This document shows positions 44,631-54,409 of a stretch of DNA of 64,000 nucleotides, in pieces. Source of the stretch: Cryptosporangium arvum DSM 44712. GTDB lineage: Bacteria > Actinomycetota > Actinomycetes > Mycobacteriales > Cryptosporangiaceae. The stretch lies in NCBI RefSeq assembly GCF_000585375.1, contig NZ_KK073874.1, positions 6,478,894 through 6,542,893 on the forward strand, given 5' to 3'. A program made the position numbers and the translations under genes. Each line of letters opens with the position of its first letter. Positions within the stretch are counted from its first letter, which is position 1. Below the pieces are notes generated by a model, which was given only the letters and a program-made list of their open reading frames with translations, had not been told where the DNA came from and did no database searches.

Positions 44631-46648
44631 CGCTGCGAGCCGTCACCGCCCGCCTGGGCGGCAAGCTGGCCTACGGCGGCGACTACAACCCCGAGCAGTG
44701 GCCGGAATCGGTGTGGCTCGAGGACGTCGCGCTGATGAAGGAGGCCAAGGTCAACCTGGTCTCGCTGGGCATCTTCTCGTGGGCGAAGCTGGAGCCGGCC
44801 GAGAAGGAGTACGACTTCGGCTGGCTCGACCGGGTGCTTGACCTGCTCCACGACAACGGCATCGCGGTCGACCTCGCGAACGCGTCGGCCAGTCCCCCGC
44901 CGTGGTTCGCCCGCCGGTACCCGGACTCGCTGCCGGTCGACGTCGACGGGCAGCGGCGCTGGTACGGCGCGCGGCAGGCGTTCTGCCCGTCGTCGCCGGA
45001 CTACCGCACGGCCACCGCGCGGCTGACCCGCACGATCGGCGAGCGGTACACCGATCACCCGGCCGTGACGATGTGGCACGTCCACAACGAGTACGGCTGC
45101 CACAACTGGCACTGCTACTGCGACACGTCGGCCGAGGCGTTCCGCACCTGGCTGCGCGACCGGTACGAGAACCTCGACAGCCTCAACGAGGCCTGGGGCA
45201 CCGCGTTCTGGAGCCAGCGCTACTCCGACTGGGCCGAGGTCATCCCGCCCCGCACCCCGGCGTACAACTCGTTCGCGAACCCGACCCAGCAGCTGGACTA
45301 CTGGCGGTTCTCCTCCGACGAGCTGCTCGACTGTTTCCGGGCCGAGGCGGAGATCCTCCGCGAGCTGTCCGACGCGCCCGTCACGACGAACTTCATGACG
45401 TTCTTCAAGCCGCTGGACTACTGGGCCTGGGCCGCCGAGCAGGACCTGATCTCCAACGACCACTACCGGATCGTCGAGGGCCTCGGCCCGGGTGGGGCCA
45501 CCCACGACCTCGCGATGTCCGGCGACCTGATCCGGTCGCTGGCCGGCGGCGAGCCGTGGCTGCTGATGGAGCACAGCACCAGCGCGGTGAACTGGCAGCC
45601 GCGCAACCCGGCGAAGCTCCCCGGCCAGCTGCGCCGCGACAGCCTCACGCACACCGCCCGGGGCGCCGACGGCGCGCTGTTCTTCCAGTGGCGGCAGTCG
45701 AAGGCCGGCGCGGAGAAGTTCCACTCGGCGCTGGTGCCGCACGCGGGCACGGACTCCCAGCTGTGGCGCGACGTCGTGCAGCTGGGCACCGACCTCGACC
45801 ACCTCGCCGAGGTGAACGGCTCGACGGTCCGCGCCCAGGTCGCGATCACCGTCGACTGGGAGAGCTGGTGGGCCGTCGAGCTCGACTCGCACCCCAGCGT
45901 CGAGGTCACCGGCCTGGCTGAGCTGCGCCGGTTCCACCGGGCGCTCTGGGAGCGCGGGGTGGCCTGCGACTTCGTGCACCCCGACCACGACCTGTCGGCC
46001 TACCGCCTGGTCATCGTGCCGACGCTGTACCTGACCGGCGGCGAAGCCGGGCCGAACCTGACCGAGTTCGTCGAGGCCGGCGGAACCGCGCTGGTCACGT
46101 ACTTCTCCGGGATCGTGGACCACAACGACCACATCCGGCTCGGCGGGTACCCGGGCGCGTTCCGCGACCTGCTCGGCGTGCGGGTGGAGGAGTTCGACCC
46201 GCTGCTGGAGCCCGTCCGGATCGACGGGCTCGACCACGCGACCGGGACGGTCTGGAGCGAGGCGGCGACCGCGACCACGGCCGAGGTGCTCGCCACCTAC
46301 GGCGACGGCCCGCACGCGGGTCGTCCGGTGCTCACCCGCAACGCGGTCGGCGACGGCCAGGCCTGGTACCTCGGCACGCAGCTGGACGCCGCGAACCACG
46401 CCGCGCTGGTGGGGCGGCTGATGGAGGCGTCCGGCGTCGAACCCGTACTGTCCATCGCGGACTGGCCGGAGGGGTTGGACGTGGTCGAACGGGTCGGCGC
46501 CGACGCCCGGTACCTGTTCGCGATCAACGGGTCCGACGCCGGGGTCGCGATCCCGGTGCGGGGACGTGACCTTCTCACCGGCCGGGACTGGGTGGAGAGC
46601 GATTTCGTCGACGCGGGCGCGGTGGCCGTGATCCGGATCGCCGTTTAG
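44627..46648 (+). CDS. GH42 beta-galactosidase
   Basis: A 673-residue glycoside hydrolase family 42 enzyme. The acid/base glutamate is in WHVHNEYGCH and the nucleophile in LLMEHSTSAVNW. The zinc-binding cysteine cluster of GH42 is visible in EYGCHNWHCYCD, with a further Cys in RQAFCPSS. The TIM barrel (about 1-390) is followed by the trimerisation and C-terminal beta domains. No signal peptide is present, so imported beta-galactosides are cleaved in the cytoplasm. It is read directly after the permeases. Confidence 0.94.
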   Translation: MTLRAVTARLGGKLAYGGDYNPEQWPESVWLEDVALMKEAKVNLVSLGIFSWAKLEPAEKEYDFGWLDRVLDLLHDNGIAVDLANASASPPPWFARRYPDSLPVDVDGQRRWYGARQAFCPSSPDYRTATARLTRTIGERYTDHPAVTMWHVHNEYGCHNWHCYCDTSAEAFRTWLRDRYENLDSLNEAWGTAFWSQRYSDWAEVIPPRTPAYNSFANPTQQLDYWRFSSDELLDCFRAEAEILRELSDAPVTTNFMTFFKPLDYWAWAAEQDLISNDHYRIVEGLGPGGATHDLAMSGDLIRSLAGGEPWLLMEHSTSAVNWQPRNPAKLPGQLRRDSLTHTARGADGALFFQWRQSKAGAEKFHSALVPHAGTDSQLWRDVVQLGTDLDHLAEVNGSTVRAQVAITVDWESWWAVELDSHPSVEVTGLAELRRFHRALWERGVACDFVHPDHDLSAYRLVIVPTLYLTGGEAGPNLTEFVEAGGTALVTYFSGIVDHNDHIRLGGYPGAFRDLLGVRVEEFDPLLEPVRIDGLDHATGTVWSEAATATTAEVLATYGDGPHAGRPVLTRNAVGDGQAWYLGTQLDAANHAALVGRLMEASGVEPVLSIADWPEGLDVVERVGADARYLFAINGSDAGVAIPVRGRDLLTGRDWVESDFVDAGAVAVIRIAV

Positions 46649-46664
46649 GGCTGGAGGCATGGGC

Positions 46665-47783
46665 ATGCGGGAATCGGCCAGCTGGCTGGCGCCGGGACGG
46701 GTCAACCTGATCGGGGAGCACACCGACTACAACGACGGCTTCGTGCTCCCGCTGGCCATCGAGTTCGGCTGCAGAGCGACGGTCTCACCCGGCCCTTCCG
46801 GAAGACTCCGGTTCGTCTCCGCGCAGGAGGGCGAGCCGGTCGAGCTCCGCGTCCCGGCGCTCCAGCCGGAGCGGGTCACCGGCTGGGCCGCGTACCCGGC
46901 CGGCGTGCTGTGGGCGCTGGGCGTCGAGGAGCTGCCGGGGCTGACCGTCACGGTCGACTCCGACGTGCCGCTCGGCGCCGGGCTGTCCTCGTCGGCCGCG
47001 CTGACCTGCTCGGTCGCGGGCGCCGCGAACGAGCTGCTTGAGCTCGGCCTCTCCCCGCGCGAACTGGTGACGGTCGCGCGCAGGGCCGAGAACGGCTTCG
47101 TCGGCGCGCCGACCGGCGGCATGGACCAGCTGGCCTCGATGCTCGGCGAGGCCGGGTCGGTGCTGTTCTGCGACATGCGCTCGCTCGACGTGCGTCCGGT
47201 GCCGTTCGACCTGGCCGCCGAGGGCCTGGCCCTGCTCGTGGTGGACTCGAGGGCTCCGCACCAACACGCCGACGGCGAGTACGCGGCGCGGCGGCGCTCC
47301 TGCGAGCGGGCCGCGCACGTGCTCGGCGTCCAGGCGCTGCGTGACGTGACCGATCTCGACGCCGCCCTGACCCGGCTCGCGAAGGACACCGAGGGCGAGG
47401 AACTGGTCAAGCGGGCCCGCCACATCGTCACCGAGAACGAGCGGGTCACCGACGTCGTCGCGCTGCTCGACGCCGGGCGTGTGCGCGAGATCGGCCCGGC
47501 CCTCACCGCGTCGCACGCGTCGATGCGTGACGACTTCGAGATCACGGTGCCGGAGGTCGACGTCCTGGTCGAGGCGGTGCTCTCGGCCGGCGCCTACGGC
47601 GCCCGGATGACCGGCGGCGGTTTCGGTGGGTGCGTCATCGCGCTCGTCGACAACGACGGGGTCGACGCCGCGACGCGGGCCGCCGTGTCCGCGGCGTCGG
47701 CGCGGGGCTTCACCGAGCCGCGCGCGTTCGTGACCTCACCGGCCGCCGGGGCCCACTCCCTGGACGGCCCGGATGCTGGCTAG
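46665..47783 (+). CDS. galK: galactokinase
   Basis: A 372-residue GHMP kinase phosphorylating galactose to galactose 1-phosphate. The galactokinase signature RVNLIGEHTDYNDGFVLP, the ATP loop PLGAGLSSSAAL and motif 3 GGGFGGCVIAL are all present. The ATG at 46665 is preferred because GGAGG lies seven bases upstream; an ATG at 46659 would leave one base. It takes the galactose released by the GH42 enzyme. Its end overlaps the DeoR gene by 11 bases. Confidence 0.95.
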   Translation: MRESASWLAPGRVNLIGEHTDYNDGFVLPLAIEFGCRATVSPGPSGRLRFVSAQEGEPVELRVPALQPERVTGWAAYPAGVLWALGVEELPGLTVTVDSDVPLGAGLSSSAALTCSVAGAANELLELGLSPRELVTVARRAENGFVGAPTGGMDQLASMLGEAGSVLFCDMRSLDVRPVPFDLAAEGLALLVVDSRAPHQHADGEYAARRRSCERAAHVLGVQALRDVTDLDAALTRLAKDTEGEELVKRARHIVTENERVTDVVALLDAGRVREIGPALTASHASMRDDFEITVPEVDVLVEAVLSAGAYGARMTGGGFGGCVIALVDNDGVDAATRAAVSAASARGFTEPRAFVTSPAAGAHSLDGPDAG

Positions 47784-48582
47784 CCAACGGCAGGCGCGCA
47801 TCGTCGAGGAGATCCGCCGGGGTGGCGGGGTGCGGGTCAGCGACCTCACCGAGCTGCTCGGCGTCTCCGACATGACGATCCGCCGCGACCTGGAGGTGCT
47901 GGCGCGCGCCGGGGTGCTCCACAAGGTGCACGGCGGCGCCGTCCTAGCGAACTCGCGGCGCACCGACGAGCCGGGATTCGCGGTCAAGAGCGCACTGCAG
48001 CAGCCGGCGAAGGAGGCGATCGCGGCCCGCGCGGCCGAACTGATCACGCCGGGCACGGCGATCGCGCTCTCGGCCGGCACCACCACCTGGACGCTGGCCC
48101 GCCACATCACCGCGATCCCGGAACTGACCGTCGTCACGAACTCGACGACGGTCGCCGACATCCTGGAGGCCCAGGCCCCCAGGGCCGGGTTCACCGTGAT
48201 CCTCACCGGCGGGGTGCGCACGCCCAGCGCCGCGCTGGTGGGGCCGGTCGCCGACCAGTCGATCGCGTCGCTCCACGTCGACCAGCTGTTCATCGGCATG
48301 CACGGCATGGACTCAGATGCCGGGCTGACCACCCCCAACCTGGCCGAGGCCCAGACCAACCGCGCGCTGATCGGCAGTGCCCGGGAAGTCGTCGTGCTGG
48401 CGGACTCCACGAAGTGGGGCATCGTCGGGCTCGCCGACTTCGGGCCACTGTCCACCGCGGACGTCCTCATCACCGACAGCGGCCTGCCACCGGCCGCCCA
48501 CGACATCCTGGCCGAGTCGGTCGGCGAGCTCATCGTCGTCGACGCCCCGGCCGACCACCCTGCCGTCGGAGACCGCACATGA
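47773..48582 (+). CDS. DeoR/GlpR family sugar regulator
   Basis: A 269-residue repressor. The N-terminal winged helix (residues 5-58) has the DeoR signature (RVSDLTELLGVSDMTIRRDL). The C-terminal sugar-phosphate-binding domain includes VTNSTTVADIL and GLTTPNLAEAQTNRALI. Its position inside the galactose operon implies autoregulation and control by a galactose-derived phosphate. The stop overlaps the galT start (ATGA). Confidence 0.93.
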   Translation: MLASQRQARIVEEIRRGGGVRVSDLTELLGVSDMTIRRDLEVLARAGVLHKVHGGAVLANSRRTDEPGFAVKSALQQPAKEAIAARAAELITPGTAIALSAGTTTWTLARHITAIPELTVVTNSTTVADILEAQAPRAGFTVILTGGVRTPSAALVGPVADQSIASLHVDQLFIGMHGMDSDAGLTTPNLAEAQTNRALIGSAREVVVLADSTKWGIVGLADFGPLSTADVLITDSGLPPAAHDILAESVGELIVVDAPADHPAVGDRT

Positions 48583-49658
48583 GCAACATCTCGGAGATCC
48601 ACCTCTCCGACTCCCGCGAGCTGTTCTACTTCGACGACGCTCCGGGCAAGGACCGGTCGGCCGTCGACGAGCGCGGCCTGCCGCACGTCACCAGCACGTC
48701 CGAGCGCCGCTGGGACTCGCTGGCCGGCGAATGGGTGGTGATCGCCGGGCACCGCCAGTCGCGCACGTTCCTGCCGCCGACCGACCAGTGCCCGCTCTGC
48801 CCCACCCGGGACGCCGAGCACCGCACCGAGATCCCCGCGCCGGACTACGACGTGGTCGTGTTCGAGAACCGGTTCCCGTCGCTGTCGGTGGCCTCGACCG
48901 GCAAGTCCGCGGCCGACGGCCTGTTCGACACCGAACCGGGCAACGGGCGCTGCGAGGTCGTGTGCTTCACGTCCGACCACAACGGGGCGTTCTCGCAGTT
49001 GCCGCCGGAGCGGGTCCGTACCGTCCTGGACGCCCTGTCGAACCGCACCGTCGCGCTCGGAAAGATCCCCGGCGTCGAGTACGTCTTCTGCTTCGAGAAC
49101 CGGGGCGAGGAGATCGGGGTGACGCTGTCGCACCCGCACGGGCAGATCTACGCGTACCCGTTCGTGCCGCCGCGCATGGAGCGCACCCGGCAGGCACTGC
49201 GTGAGCACCACGACGCCACCGGCGAGTGCCTGCAGTGCGCGCTGCTCGCCGCCGAGCAGGCCGCCGGGGCGCGGATCGTCGAGAAGGGCACGTACTTCAC
49301 CGCGTACGTGCCGTTCGCGGCGCGGTGGCCGTACGAGGTCATGATCGTGCCCCACCGGCACGTGCCCGACCTGCCCGCGCTCGACGAGGACGAGCTCACC
49401 GAACTGGCGTCGCTCTACCCGGCGGTGCTGCGCCGGTTCGACGGGCTGTTCGAGCAGCCGGCGCCGTACATCGCGGGCTGGCAGCAGGCGCCGACCCGCG
49501 TCGACCGGGACCGGTGGCACCTGGCGCTGCAGGTGTTCTCGATCCGGCGGGCGCCGGGCAAGCTCAAGTACCTGGCGGGCTCGGAGTCGGGTGCGGCGGT
49601 GTGGATCAACGACATCGCCCCCGAGAAGGCCGCCGCGGCGTTGCGCGGAGAGAATTGA
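48579..49658 (+). CDS. galT: galactose-1-phosphate uridylyltransferase
   Basis: A 359-residue HIT-superfamily enzyme exchanging UMP between UDP-glucose and galactose 1-phosphate (Leloir pathway). The nucleophilic histidine is in SHPHGQIYAYPF, and the N-terminal zinc pair is in CPLCP. The C-terminal half has WPYEVMIVPHRHVPDLP. galE is not in this cluster, so UDP-galactose epimerase must be encoded elsewhere. It is the last clearly galactose-specific gene of the operon. Confidence 0.95.
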   Translation: MSNISEIHLSDSRELFYFDDAPGKDRSAVDERGLPHVTSTSERRWDSLAGEWVVIAGHRQSRTFLPPTDQCPLCPTRDAEHRTEIPAPDYDVVVFENRFPSLSVASTGKSAADGLFDTEPGNGRCEVVCFTSDHNGAFSQLPPERVRTVLDALSNRTVALGKIPGVEYVFCFENRGEEIGVTLSHPHGQIYAYPFVPPRMERTRQALREHHDATGECLQCALLAAEQAAGARIVEKGTYFTAYVPFAARWPYEVMIVPHRHVPDLPALDEDELTELASLYPAVLRRFDGLFEQPAPYIAGWQQAPTRVDRDRWHLALQVFSIRRAPGKLKYLAGSESGAAVWINDIAPEKAAAALRGEN

Positions 49659-49662
49659 GCCC

Positions 49663-50295
49663 ATGCTGACGCCAGACGAGTTGCTGACCACGACCCGCAG
49701 TGTCCGGAAGCGACTGGACCTGACCCGCGACGTTCCCCTCGAGCTGATCCGGGAATGTCTGGACATCGCGCTGCAGGCGCCGAGCGGGTCGAACGCGCAG
49801 TCCTGGCACTGGGTCGTGGTCACCGACGCGTCCAAGCGGGCCGCGATCGCCTCGTACTACGCGGACTCCTGGGAGCGCTACATCGCGTCCGGGCGCTCGG
49901 CCGGCGCGCTCTACGCCGACGACCCGGAGCGGACCGCGGTGCAGCAGCGCATCGGCAGCTCCGGGCAGTACCTGGCCGACCACATGGCCGAGGTGCCGGT
50001 GCTGGTGATCCCGTGCATCCGCGCCGGCTCGCTGGGGGCGGGCAACCAGGCCGGCCTGTGGGGTTCGATCCTGCCGGCGACGTGGAGCTTCATGCTGGCG
50101 GCCCGGGCCCGGGGGCTCGGCACCGCCTGGACGACGCTGCACCTGCGCCACGAGGCGGCGATCTCGGAGCTGCTCGGTATCCCGGAAGGCATCGCCCAGG
50201 CGGCCCTGGTCCCGACCGCCTACTACACCGGCGACACCTTCAAGCCCGCCGCCCGCCAGCCCCTCGACGAGGTCCTCCACGTCGACACCTGGTGA
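49663..50295 (+). CDS. nitroreductase family protein
   Basis: A 210-residue FMN-dependent oxidoreductase. TTRSVRKRLDLTRDVP and LQAPSGSNAQSWHWVVV are the family's FMN-phosphate-binding starts, and ARARGLGTAWTTLHLRHE is the C-terminal flavin-binding turn. It resembles the actinobacterial NAD(P)H nitroreductases of unknown substrate. It begins five bases after the galT stop and may be cotranscribed, although its role in sugar use is not evident. Confidence 0.9.
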   Translation: MLTPDELLTTTRSVRKRLDLTRDVPLELIRECLDIALQAPSGSNAQSWHWVVVTDASKRAAIASYYADSWERYIASGRSAGALYADDPERTAVQQRIGSSGQYLADHMAEVPVLVIPCIRAGSLGAGNQAGLWGSILPATWSFMLAARARGLGTAWTTLHLRHEAAISELLGIPEGIAQAALVPTAYYTGDTFKPAARQPLDEVLHVDTW

Positions 50296-50314
50296 TATCG
50301 CGGCAGTGATATCG
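50292..50314. promoter_or_regulatory. direct repeat operator of the toxin-antitoxin pair
   Basis: GTGATATCG occurs at 50292-50300 and 50306-50314, 14 bases apart, right before the antitoxin gene. Each contains the palindrome GATATC. The second overlaps the probable -10 element, so antitoxin or complex binding there would block transcription. Confidence 0.5.
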
Positions 50315-50315
50315 T
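50310..50315 (+). promoter_or_regulatory. -10 element for leaderless antitoxin gene
   Basis: TATCGT is six bases before the ATG at 50322; it lies inside the second copy of the GTGATATCG repeat. Confidence 0.45.
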
Positions 50316-50321
50316 CGGCGT

Positions 50322-50588
50322 ATGAGCGACGAGCCGACATCGTTTCTCGTGCGTGACGTCCCCCCGGACGACATGCGCCGGTTCCGGGCGGCCACCGCGC
50401 GGGTGAAGATCAGCCTTCAAGCGGCGATCCGCCAGCACATCAGCGAGGTCGCCGAGCAGGAGCGTCTCCGGGAGCGCGCGGAGATGATGGAGCGCGCCCG
50501 CCAGCGGCGCTCCCAGCGCCCGTCGATCCCCGCCGACGAACTGCACGCGGGTCTCGACGCCGACCGCGCGGCCTGGAACGGCGCATGA
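50322..50588 (+). CDS. type II antitoxin, FitA/VapB-like
   Basis: An 88-residue protein. The first half (FLVRDVPPDDMRRFRAATAR, then SLQAAIRQHISEVA) resembles a ribbon-helix-helix DNA-binding dimer. The basic, then acidic, C-terminal tail would wrap the toxin's active site. It precedes the PIN toxin gene with a four-base ATGA overlap, the classic antitoxin-first order. Confidence 0.82.
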   Translation: MSDEPTSFLVRDVPPDDMRRFRAATARVKISLQAAIRQHISEVAEQERLRERAEMMERARQRRSQRPSIPADELHAGLDADRAAWNGA

Positions 50589-51001
50589 CGTTCGTCGTCG
50601 ACGCCTGCGTCGTCATCAACTGGTTGTTCGCACCGCCGGAGTCCGAGGCCTACCGGCGGGCCGAAGCGTTCCTCGACGCCAACGCCGACCTGGCCGGGCC
50701 ACCGATCCTCCTGCCCGAGGTGCTGGGCCGCATCTCCGGCCTCACCAACGGCGGGCAGATCACCTGGCAGGACGCGGCCGAGGCCACCGACCTGTTCGTC
50801 TCGCTCGGCATCACGATCCACCCGCACCCGATCGGTTACGCCTCCGTGCCCCGGCTGCTGGAACTGGGCGCGAACCTCGGGTCGGCCGACGCCACGTACG
50901 TGCTGCTCGGCGAGGAGCTGAACGCGCCGGTCGTCACCCAGGACGAGCGGATGATCAGCGCGGCTCCCAAAGTCACCGACCACGAGGTACGCGCGGCCTA
51001 G
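50585..51001 (+). CDS. type II toxin, VapC-like PIN-domain ribonuclease
   Basis: A 138-residue PIN domain. Acidic active-site residues are visible in FVVDACVVINW (about D6), the glutamate of LLPEVLGRI, and GSADATYVLLG and VTQDERMISAAP near the C-terminus. Such toxins cut tRNA or rRNA and arrest growth until the antitoxin is renewed. It is coupled to the antitoxin by overlapping codons. All catalytic positions seem intact. Confidence 0.86.
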   Translation: MTFVVDACVVINWLFAPPESEAYRRAEAFLDANADLAGPPILLPEVLGRISGLTNGGQITWQDAAEATDLFVSLGITIHPHPIGYASVPRLLELGANLGSADATYVLLGEELNAPVVTQDERMISAAPKVTDHEVRAA

Positions 51002-51004
51002 AAT
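50999..51004 (+). promoter_or_regulatory. -10 element for leaderless SnoaL-like gene
   Basis: TAGAAT, a near-perfect -10 box, overlaps the toxin stop codon and is six bases before the ATG at 51011. The downstream gene is thus probably independent of the toxin-antitoxin operon. Confidence 0.5.
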
Positions 51005-51010
51005 CACGGC

Positions 51011-51367
51011 ATGGATCAGGCCTGGAAGCTGGAGCAGCACTTCTGGGAGGAGCTCAGCGAGGGCCGGGCCGCCGGGTTCTACGCCCGGCACATGACCTCC
51101 GACGGGTACGTCGTGCTCCCCACCGGTGTCGTCGAGCGGGACGAGCTGATCAGCCGCTGGGAGCAGCACGAGGCGCTGACCTACGAGCTGTCCGAACCGC
51201 GTCTGCTGCTGGTCGACGGCAACGTCCTCGTGCACTACCACGCGTCCGCCGACGGGAGCTGGCTGCCGAACTACCGGGCCTGGATCACGTCGCTGTACAC
51301 CTGGGAGGGCGCGGACTGGGCGCTGGTCTTCCGCCAGCACACCCCGACCGGCGAGTTCGCTTTCTAG
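51011..51367 (+). CDS. SnoaL/DUF4440-like NTF2-fold protein
   Basis: A 118-residue protein fitting the NTF2-like cone fold: N-terminal helix AWKLEQHFWEELSEGRAAGF, then strands DGYVVLPTGVVERDEL, PRLLLVDGNVLVHYHASADG and WALVFRQHTPTGEF. DUF4440-type members are small cytosolic proteins with varied or unknown activity. It converges on the histidine kinase gene with a 13-base gap. Confidence 0.76.
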   Translation: MDQAWKLEQHFWEELSEGRAAGFYARHMTSDGYVVLPTGVVERDELISRWEQHEALTYELSEPRLLLVDGNVLVHYHASADGSWLPNYRAWITSLYTWEGADWALVFRQHTPTGEFAF

Positions 51368-51380
51368 TACCCGCCGGCGT

Positions 51381-54194
51381 CTAGCGCTGGGCGGGTGAGA
51401 GTTCCGCGATCAGGTCACCGAGCACGCGGCGGGCGAGGTCGAGTTCGTCGGCCGCGCGGGCCAGGGCCTGGTCGTGTTCGTTCGTCGCGGACAGCCAGCC
51501 GAGCGTCGCCAGCTCCTCGAAGCTCGCGCACACGTCGGCCAGCGCGCCGGCGCCGATGTTGGCCGCCGAGCCCTTGAGCTTGTGCGCCTTCTCCGCGGCG
51601 GCCGACGCGTCCCCGGTGTGCACGGCGTCGCGGAGCGCGGCGAGCGTCTCCGGTGCGGTGCTGACGAACGCGCCGACCATCTCGGTGAGCAGCTCCTTCT
51701 CCCCGTCGGTGGGGGCCGGCCCGGCGATGTCGGCGAACCGCGCCCGGATGCTGCTCTCCTGCTCGGCGGCCGCGGCCACCAGCCCGGGTTCGCGCAGCAG
51801 CGCCGGAGCTCCCACCGGCGGCAGGTCGGGCGCGGGCGACGCCGAGCGCGCGAACTCGTCGAGCGCCGCGCGCAGATCGTCGGCGCGCACCGGTTTGGGC
51901 AGGTAGTCGTCCATGCCGGCGGCCCGGCACGCGGCCTTGTCCTCCACCAGCACGCTCGCGGTCATCGCGATGATGTGCGGCTGCCGGTCCTCGGGCACCT
52001 CGGCCCGGATCCGGCGGGTCGCCTCCAGCCCGTCCATCACCGGCATCTGCACGTCCATCAGGATGACGTCGTACGGCGCGAGCTGCACGGCACGCACCGC
52101 TTCCAGGCCGTCGGAGACGGTGTCGACCAGGTGCCCCTGCTTCGAGAGCATCAGCTGGGCCACCTTCTGGTTCACCGGGTTGTCCTCGGCGAGCAGGATC
52201 CGCAGCGGAACCGACGCCGGCGCCGGCGGTGCCTCGGTCACGTCGTCCAGGTCGGGCAGCGCCCGGGCCACCACCCGCGCCAGCGTCGAGTGCAGCGTCG
52301 AACCCCGCGCGGGTTTGGTCAGCACGGCGTCGAACAACTTCTGCTGATCGGGGCCCGGCCGCCAGGCGACGCTGGTGAGCAGGATCAGCGGCAGGTCCGC
52401 GGTGGCCGGAGCGGACCGCAGCCGGCCGGCCAGCCGGGCACCGTCCATCTCCGGCATGTGCATGTCGAGCACCGCGACGTCGTACTGCGCGGACGCTTGC
52501 AGCAGCTCGATCGCCTCGGCCGCCGACGCCACGTCGGTGCAGCGCAGCCCCCAGCCGGTCAGCTGCAGACGCAGCACCCGCCGGTTCGTCGCGTTGTCGT
52601 CGACGATCAGCGCGTGGGCGTCGGCCAGCGCGCTGTGGTCGGCCGGCTGCAGTTCCCGGTCGACGCAGCCGGTCAGGATCGCGGTGAGCGTGAACGTCGA
52701 GCCGATGCCGACCGCGCTGTGCACCGCGATGTCACCGCCCATCGCGTTCGCGAGCCGGCGGCTGATCGCCAGCCCGAGCCCGGTACCGCCGTACACCCGG
52801 GTCGTCGAGGAGTCGACCTGCGCGAACGACCGGAACACCCGGTCCATCCGGTCGGCCGGGATGCCCGGCCCGGTGTCGCGTACCTCGGCGGTCAGCTCGA
52901 CCGGCCCGTCCGGCGCCTCGGTGAGCGGCCGCCCCCGCACCGCCAGCACGACCTCGCCGAGCGCGGTGAACTTCACCGCGTTGCTGAGCAGGTTCACCAT
53001 GATCTGACGCAGCCGGGTCACGTCCCCGCGCAGCACCGGCGGCGTGACCGAGTCCAGGCTGCCGACCAGTTCCAGGCCCTTGCGCTCGGCGTCCAGCGCC
53101 ACCAGCGCGAGCGCCGAGTCCATGCACTCACGCAGGTCGAACGCCTCGTCGTCGAGTTCGAGCTCGCCGGATTCGATCTTCGAGAAGTCGAGGATGTCGT
53201 TGATGATGCCGAGCAGCGCCTCGCCGGAGTCGCGGACCGTCTTCACGAACTCGCGCTGGTCGTTGTCGAGATCGGTGTCCATCAGCAGCCCGGTCATGCC
53301 GATCACCGCGTTCATCGGCGTCCGGATCTCGTGGCTCATCGTCGCCAGGAACGCGGACTTCGCCGCGGCCGCCGCGACCGCCTGGTCACGGGCCTGCGAG
53401 ATCGCCTCGATCGAGTCGTTGACGGCCTGTCCCATGCGTTCCAGCTCCACCGGCCCGGACACGTCGGCCCGGCGGCTGAGGTCGCCGTCGGTGATCCGGT
53501 TCGCGGCCGCGGTGACCTCCTTGATCGGCCGGGTGATCCGGCGCGTCACCCACCACGCCCCCAGTCCGACGACGAGCACCGCCGCGCTCGAGCCCCACAG
53601 GATCAGCGCGCGGGTGTTCAGCGCGCTCTGCCTGCTCGCGGCCTGCCGCTCGACCAGCAGCCGCACCTCCTCGGCCCGCATGGCGTCCAGGCCGCTGGAG
53701 ATCTGGATCATCGCGGCCGAGCCCTGGCCCGACACCGTGAAGCTGCGTGCCGCGTCGAAGCCGGCGTTGCGGCGCAGCGACACGGTCTCGGCCATGATCG
53801 CGATCTTCACCTGCACCGGCGGGTCCAGCGCGTCGAGCATGTCCTGCTGGCGCGGGTTGTCGGCGGTGGCCGCCCGCAGTTGCGCGAGGTCCTTGCCGAC
53901 CTGGCGGGTCGCCTCCAGGTACGGGAACAGGTAGCTCTCCCGCCCCGTGATGACGTAACCGCGCTGCCCGCGCTCGGCGTCCAGGAACCGCTGGCGCACG
54001 ACGTCGATACGGTGCAGGACGTCGTAGGAGTGATCGACCGGCGCGCGTTCCTGCAGGAGCGTCCCGATCCGGACGTAGGCGCTCAGCCCGATGATCGCCA
54101 GCACGAGCATCGCGAGCAGGAAGCCGATCGCGAGCAGCCGCCCGACCGTGAGCCGGGCGGCGAACGGGCGCGAGGCCGGGACCTCCTGGGGCAC
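51381..54194 (-). CDS. hybrid histidine kinase (CHASE3-HAMP-HisKA-HATPase-REC-REC-Hpt)
   Basis: A 937-residue BarA-like multi-step phosphorelay kinase. TM1 (about 18-40) and TM2 (about 195-215) flank a CHASE3-like extracellular sensor ([20 protein letters not shown]). Then follow a HAMP ([20 protein letters not shown]), the HisKA histidine in [15 protein letters not shown] (about H287), an HATPase ([22 protein letters not shown]), REC1 (aspartate in [13 protein letters not shown], about 577), REC2 ([13 protein letters not shown], about 713) and a C-terminal Hpt with [13 protein letters not shown] (about H874). All phospho-sites are present. No cognate regulator is adjacent. The start is GTG. 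Confidence 0.92.
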   Translation of the reverse strand: MPQEVPASRPFAARLTVGRLLAIGFLLAMLVLAIIGLSAYVRIGTLLQERAPVDHSYDVLHRIDVVRQRFLDAERGQRGYVITGRESYLFPYLEATRQVGKDLAQLRAATADNPRQQDMLDALDPPVQVKIAIMAETVSLRRNAGFDAARSFTVSGQGSAAMIQISSGLDAMRAEEVRLLVERQAASRQSALNTRALILWGSSAAVLVVGLGAWWVTRRITRPIKEVTAAANRITDGDLSRRADVSGPVELERMGQAVNDSIEAISQARDQAVAAAAAKSAFLATMSHEIRTPMNAVIGMTGLLMDTDLDNDQREFVKTVRDSGEALLGIINDILDFSKIESGELELDDEAFDLRECMDSALALVALDAERKGLELVGSLDSVTPPVLRGDVTRLRQIMVNLLSNAVKFTALGEVVLAVRGRPLTEAPDGPVELTAEVRDTGPGIPADRMDRVFRSFAQVDSSTTRVYGGTGLGLAISRRLANAMGGDIAVHSAVGIGSTFTLTAILTGCVDRELQPADHSALADAHALIVDDNATNRRVLRLQLTGWGLRCTDVASAAEAIELLQASAQYDVAVLDMHMPEMDGARLAGRLRSAPATADLPLILLTSVAWRPGPDQQKLFDAVLTKPARGSTLHSTLARVVARALPDLDDVTEAPPAPASVPLRILLAEDNPVNQKVAQLMLSKQGHLVDTVSDGLEAVRAVQLAPYDVILMDVQMPVMDGLEATRRIRAEVPEDRQPHIIAMTASVLVEDKAACRAAGMDDYLPKPVRADDLRAALDEFARSASPAPDLPPVGAPALLREPGLVAAAAEQESSIRARFADIAGPAPTDGEKELLTEMVGAFVSTAPETLAALRDAVHTGDASAAAEKAHKLKGSAANIGAGALADVCASFEELATLGWLSATNEHDQALARAADELDLARRVLGDLIAELSPAQR

Positions 54195-54397
54195 GGGGCC
54201 GGACGGTCCGGACGATTCGTCCGGACCGGTCGCGGATGGCTCCCTCCCCGCGCCGGCCAGCGCTGCCCCCTCGTCCGTCGGTGGGTGCGCGCGTCCGGGC
54301 GTCCGGCGAGAAGCACCCGAATCGCACCCGTCGGCTCATCGGCGCGAACCCCGGCGACCTGAAGCATTTTCGCGATTCCGACGCCGGCGCGTAGCGG

Positions 54398-54403
54398 TAC
54401 GAT
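54398..54403 (+). promoter_or_regulatory. -10 element for leaderless gene at 54410
   Basis: TACGAT is six bases before the GTG at 54410. The rest of the 215-base divergent gap (54195-54409) holds nothing else I can support. Confidence 0.45.
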
Positions 54404-54409
54404 GCCGCG

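Noticed and set aside
51474-54362. A 962-codon open frame antisense to the second hybrid kinase.
   Set aside because: The reverse strand has intact two-component motifs and this frame is only its compositional shadow.
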